Source: Thermoplasmata archaeon
GTDB taxonomy: Archaea > Thermoplasmatota > Thermoplasmata > Thermoplasmatales > Thermoplasmataceae
NCBI GenBank assembly: GCA_021797955.1
Contig: JAJZYV010000093.1
Coordinates: forward strand, 1 to 7,052
DNA length: 7,052 bases
Direction: 5' to 3'
Shown: positions 5,452 through 7,052 of the stretch, one piece after another
Numbering within the stretch: position 1 is the first letter of the stretch
Layout of the letters: each line of letters starts with the position of its first letter
The notes under the pieces: model-generated
Databases searched by the model: none
What the model saw: only the letters and a program-made list of their open reading frames with translations
What the model was told of the DNA's origin: nothing
Translations under genes and position numbers: made by a program

Positions 5452-7052
5452 ATCCATTCATATTCATAATGCTTACAGTTCTGGCCACTGGGGGAAGGGT
5501 TCTGGGTCTCATCCTTCTTTCAATAGTCTCAGGATGGTTTCTCGCCTATTTTTCAATCAAGAGCGCTATTTTTGAAAACCTATTCATTTCGATCACCGAA
5601 GTTTTCGAAAGCGTTCCTGTGATTTCCTTTTTTCCAATTGTGCTAATAATTTTTGTTACCAGGATAGGAGGGGGGTTAGGAGTTGAACTTGCAGCAGATT
5701 TTCTCGTATTCACTGCGGTTGTCTGGAATATATGGATGGGTCAATATCAAGCATTTAAAACGATTCCGAAGGAGATGGTAGAAGTCGCAGACAACTACGA
5801 TTTCAGTTTCTGGGAGCGATTGAGAAATATTTACATTCCATTTTCCATACCAAGAATTGTTGCAAATCTCTTTCCAAGTATTTCAGATGGATTCTTCTAT
5901 ATCACGGTAAGCGAGGTATTCACGGTTGGTCTCACAACATACAATACCTTTGGTATTGGAGTAGCAATTGATAGATATTCAAGGGATGGAAACATGTTTC
6001 TTCTAATTATTACATTCCTGGCCATAGGAATGTTCATAATCGCTACAATCACCATCGTTCGGTCTATGGGTAACAGGGCTGTGGCAAAGTATACAATTGA
6101 TACAGATGCGCCGATAATCAAAAGAGGAAAGCCCAGAATAAGACAAACAGCCACATTTTCCGCAATACTATCAGAAAATACACTGGGCAAATTAGCAACC
6201 TATAACAGGGCCAGGAGAAGCCCAAGGGATCCAGAGGAGCTGTTCTCAAGAGAACCAAGAAAGAGTCCATATGGAATAATTGCAGGTTTCGTTGCAGTTG
6301 CTATATTTGCGTATATAATTTACTCAGTAGTGATATTCCTGTTCTCGATCAGCCATAGCGAATGGTCATATCTATTCTCGCAAACTCCCGCTCTTCTATA
6401 TCAGTTATTGGTCGATTATATTCGCGTTTTCATCATAACAGCAATATCGATTCTTTTTGCATTCACATTGGGATATCTATTAGCAACCAGAAGAAAGGCA
6501 GAAGCAGTTGGAATTCCCATAATTCAGACCATTAGTTCCTACCCAGTTCCCGCTTATTTCCCATTCATCTTTTTAGGGATTTATCCATTATTTGCAGTCA
6601 TACTCGGCTCACAGGTTGAAGAGGGATTGGTTTTATTCTTGGGATTCATAGCGACATTCTATTACGTATTTTACAGTTTCTGGATGGGAGTCAAGGCAAT
6701 GCCTTCAGAATACAGCGAAATTATGAAAAATCTAGATCTTGGATTTTTTAAGAAGATGAGATATGTTATAATCCCGTCAACTTTCCCATATCTTATTTCC
6801 GGAATATCCTCAACCATAAACAGTGCTTGGGGAGGCCTGGAGATCGGAGAATACTGGCCCAATATTTCGCACGGTAAAACACTGGAAATCCACACCGGCT
6901 TAATGAAAACTATCGACCTTGCAACTGCGAATGGAAATATTGCTCTTGCAGGATGGGCGTCTTTTCTTTTCGCGATCGTTGTTTCAGTGTATTCTATAGT
7001 TTTCACGCGGAAGATGATGGATTTAGCACGAAAGAAATATGTTGCCGAAGAG
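5448..7052 (+). CDS. Fused two-domain ABC permease (anion-type), 3' end beyond window
   Basis: An open frame of 535 codons with no stop, cut by the window edge. It encodes a duplicated inner-membrane permease, two BPD_transp_1 domains in one chain, like the archaeal and bacterial 'duplicated permease' components of anion importers (COG4986-like, from memory). Half 1 is about residues 1-208, with hydrophobic segments near 4-35, 45-71, 82-98 and 183-205. Its EAA-type cytoplasmic loop is VEVADNYDFSF followed by IYIPFSIP (111-135). A basic hydrophilic linker (209-275, including RRSPRDPEEL) leads to half 2, with segments near 276-301, 318-347, 360-388 and 395-415. The second EAA loop is SEIMKNLDLGFF followed by VIIPSTFP (423-447), and the last helix is 500-520. 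The EAA loops should dock the ATPase encoded immediately upstream. Half 1 begins without the first helix that half 2 has. Substrate is unknown; no binding-protein gene is visible. Confidence 0.88.
   Translation, partial: MNPFIFIMLTVLATGGRVLGLILLSIVSGWFLAYFSIKSAIFENLFISITEVFESVPVISFFPIVLIIFVTRIGGGLGVELAADFLVFTAVVWNIWMGQYQAFKTIPKEMVEVADNYDFSFWERLRNIYIPFSIPRIVANLFPSISDGFFYITVSEVFTVGLTTYNTFGIGVAIDRYSRDGNMFLLIITFLAIGMFIIATITIVRSMGNRAVAKYTIDTDAPIIKRGKPRIRQTATFSAILSENTLGKLATYNRARRSPRDPEELFSREPRKSPYGIIAGFVAVAIFAYIIYSVVIFLFSISHSEWSYLFSQTPALLYQLLVDYIRVFIITAISILFAFTLGYLLATRRKAEAVGIPIIQTISSYPVPAYFPFIFLGIYPLFAVILGSQVEEGLVLFLGFIATFYYVFYSFWMGVKAMPSEYSEIMKNLDLGFFKKMRYVIIPSTFPYLISGISSTINSAWGGLEIGEYWPNISHGKTLEIHTGLMKTIDLATANGNIALAGWASFLFAIVVSVYSIVFTRKMMDLARKKYVAEE

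Noticed and set aside
5897..7006. Minus-strand frames at 5897-6190 and 6671-7006
   Set aside because: Both lie antisense within the uninterrupted permease frame. Hydrophobic stretches there mirror the membrane-helix codons of the real gene.
1..7052. CRISPR arrays, tRNA genes, insertion sequences
   Set aside because: No spaced repeats, no tRNA-like cloverleaf with a T-loop, and no transposase motifs or flanking inverted repeats were seen on reading both strands.

Overview
The window looks archaeal, most likely from a Thermoplasmata-like (Thermoplasmatales) acidophile or a relative. This is inferred from style and was not proven by any search. The DNA is AT-rich, and coding regions favour ATA for Ile and AGA/AGG for Arg. 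Several genes have TATA-like boxes about 26 nt before their start codons, which suits leaderless transcripts, while two others have archaeal Shine-Dalgarno sequences (GGGTGATT, AGGTGG). The gene content is an HxlR regulator, a YceI protein, an M24 peptidase and a duplicated-domain anion-type ABC permease.

Layout. Bases 1-449 hold no intact gene, only a possible decayed winged-helix fragment and the promoter of the next operon. Bases 450-2356 (+) are a compact methionine-salvage operon, mtnB-mtnD-mtnC. These enzymes turn methylthioribulose-1-phosphate into the 2-keto acid precursor of methionine. The operon meets head-on, with no gap, an M24 (Xaa-Pro dipeptidase-like) gene at 2357-3550 (-), whose metal site is non-canonical. 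Upstream of that gene, after a terminator hairpin, lies a yceI-like gene at 3664-4209 (-). It diverges from a single-cysteine HxlR regulator at 4268-4603 (+). The two promoters share one 58-bp spacer with an inverted repeat over their overlapping TATA elements. From about 4690 to the end (+) is an ABC importer: an SsuB/TauB-type ATPase whose start region appears frameshifted, then a fused two-domain permease that overlaps the ATPase stop codon and runs off the window without a stop.

How the genes work together. MtnB, MtnD and MtnC are consecutive steps. The first steps of the pathway (MTA to MTR-1-P) and the final transaminase are not here. The HxlR protein probably controls yceI and itself. 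The ATPase and permease form one transporter; no substrate-binding protein is visible, so the substrate (sulfonate, nitrate, bicarbonate or similar) stays open. I found no CRISPR array, tRNA, rRNA or intact mobile element. The best candidates for something unusual are the O2-dependent mtnBDC operon in an archaeon, the altered M24 metal site, the shared divergent promoter, and the ATPase start.
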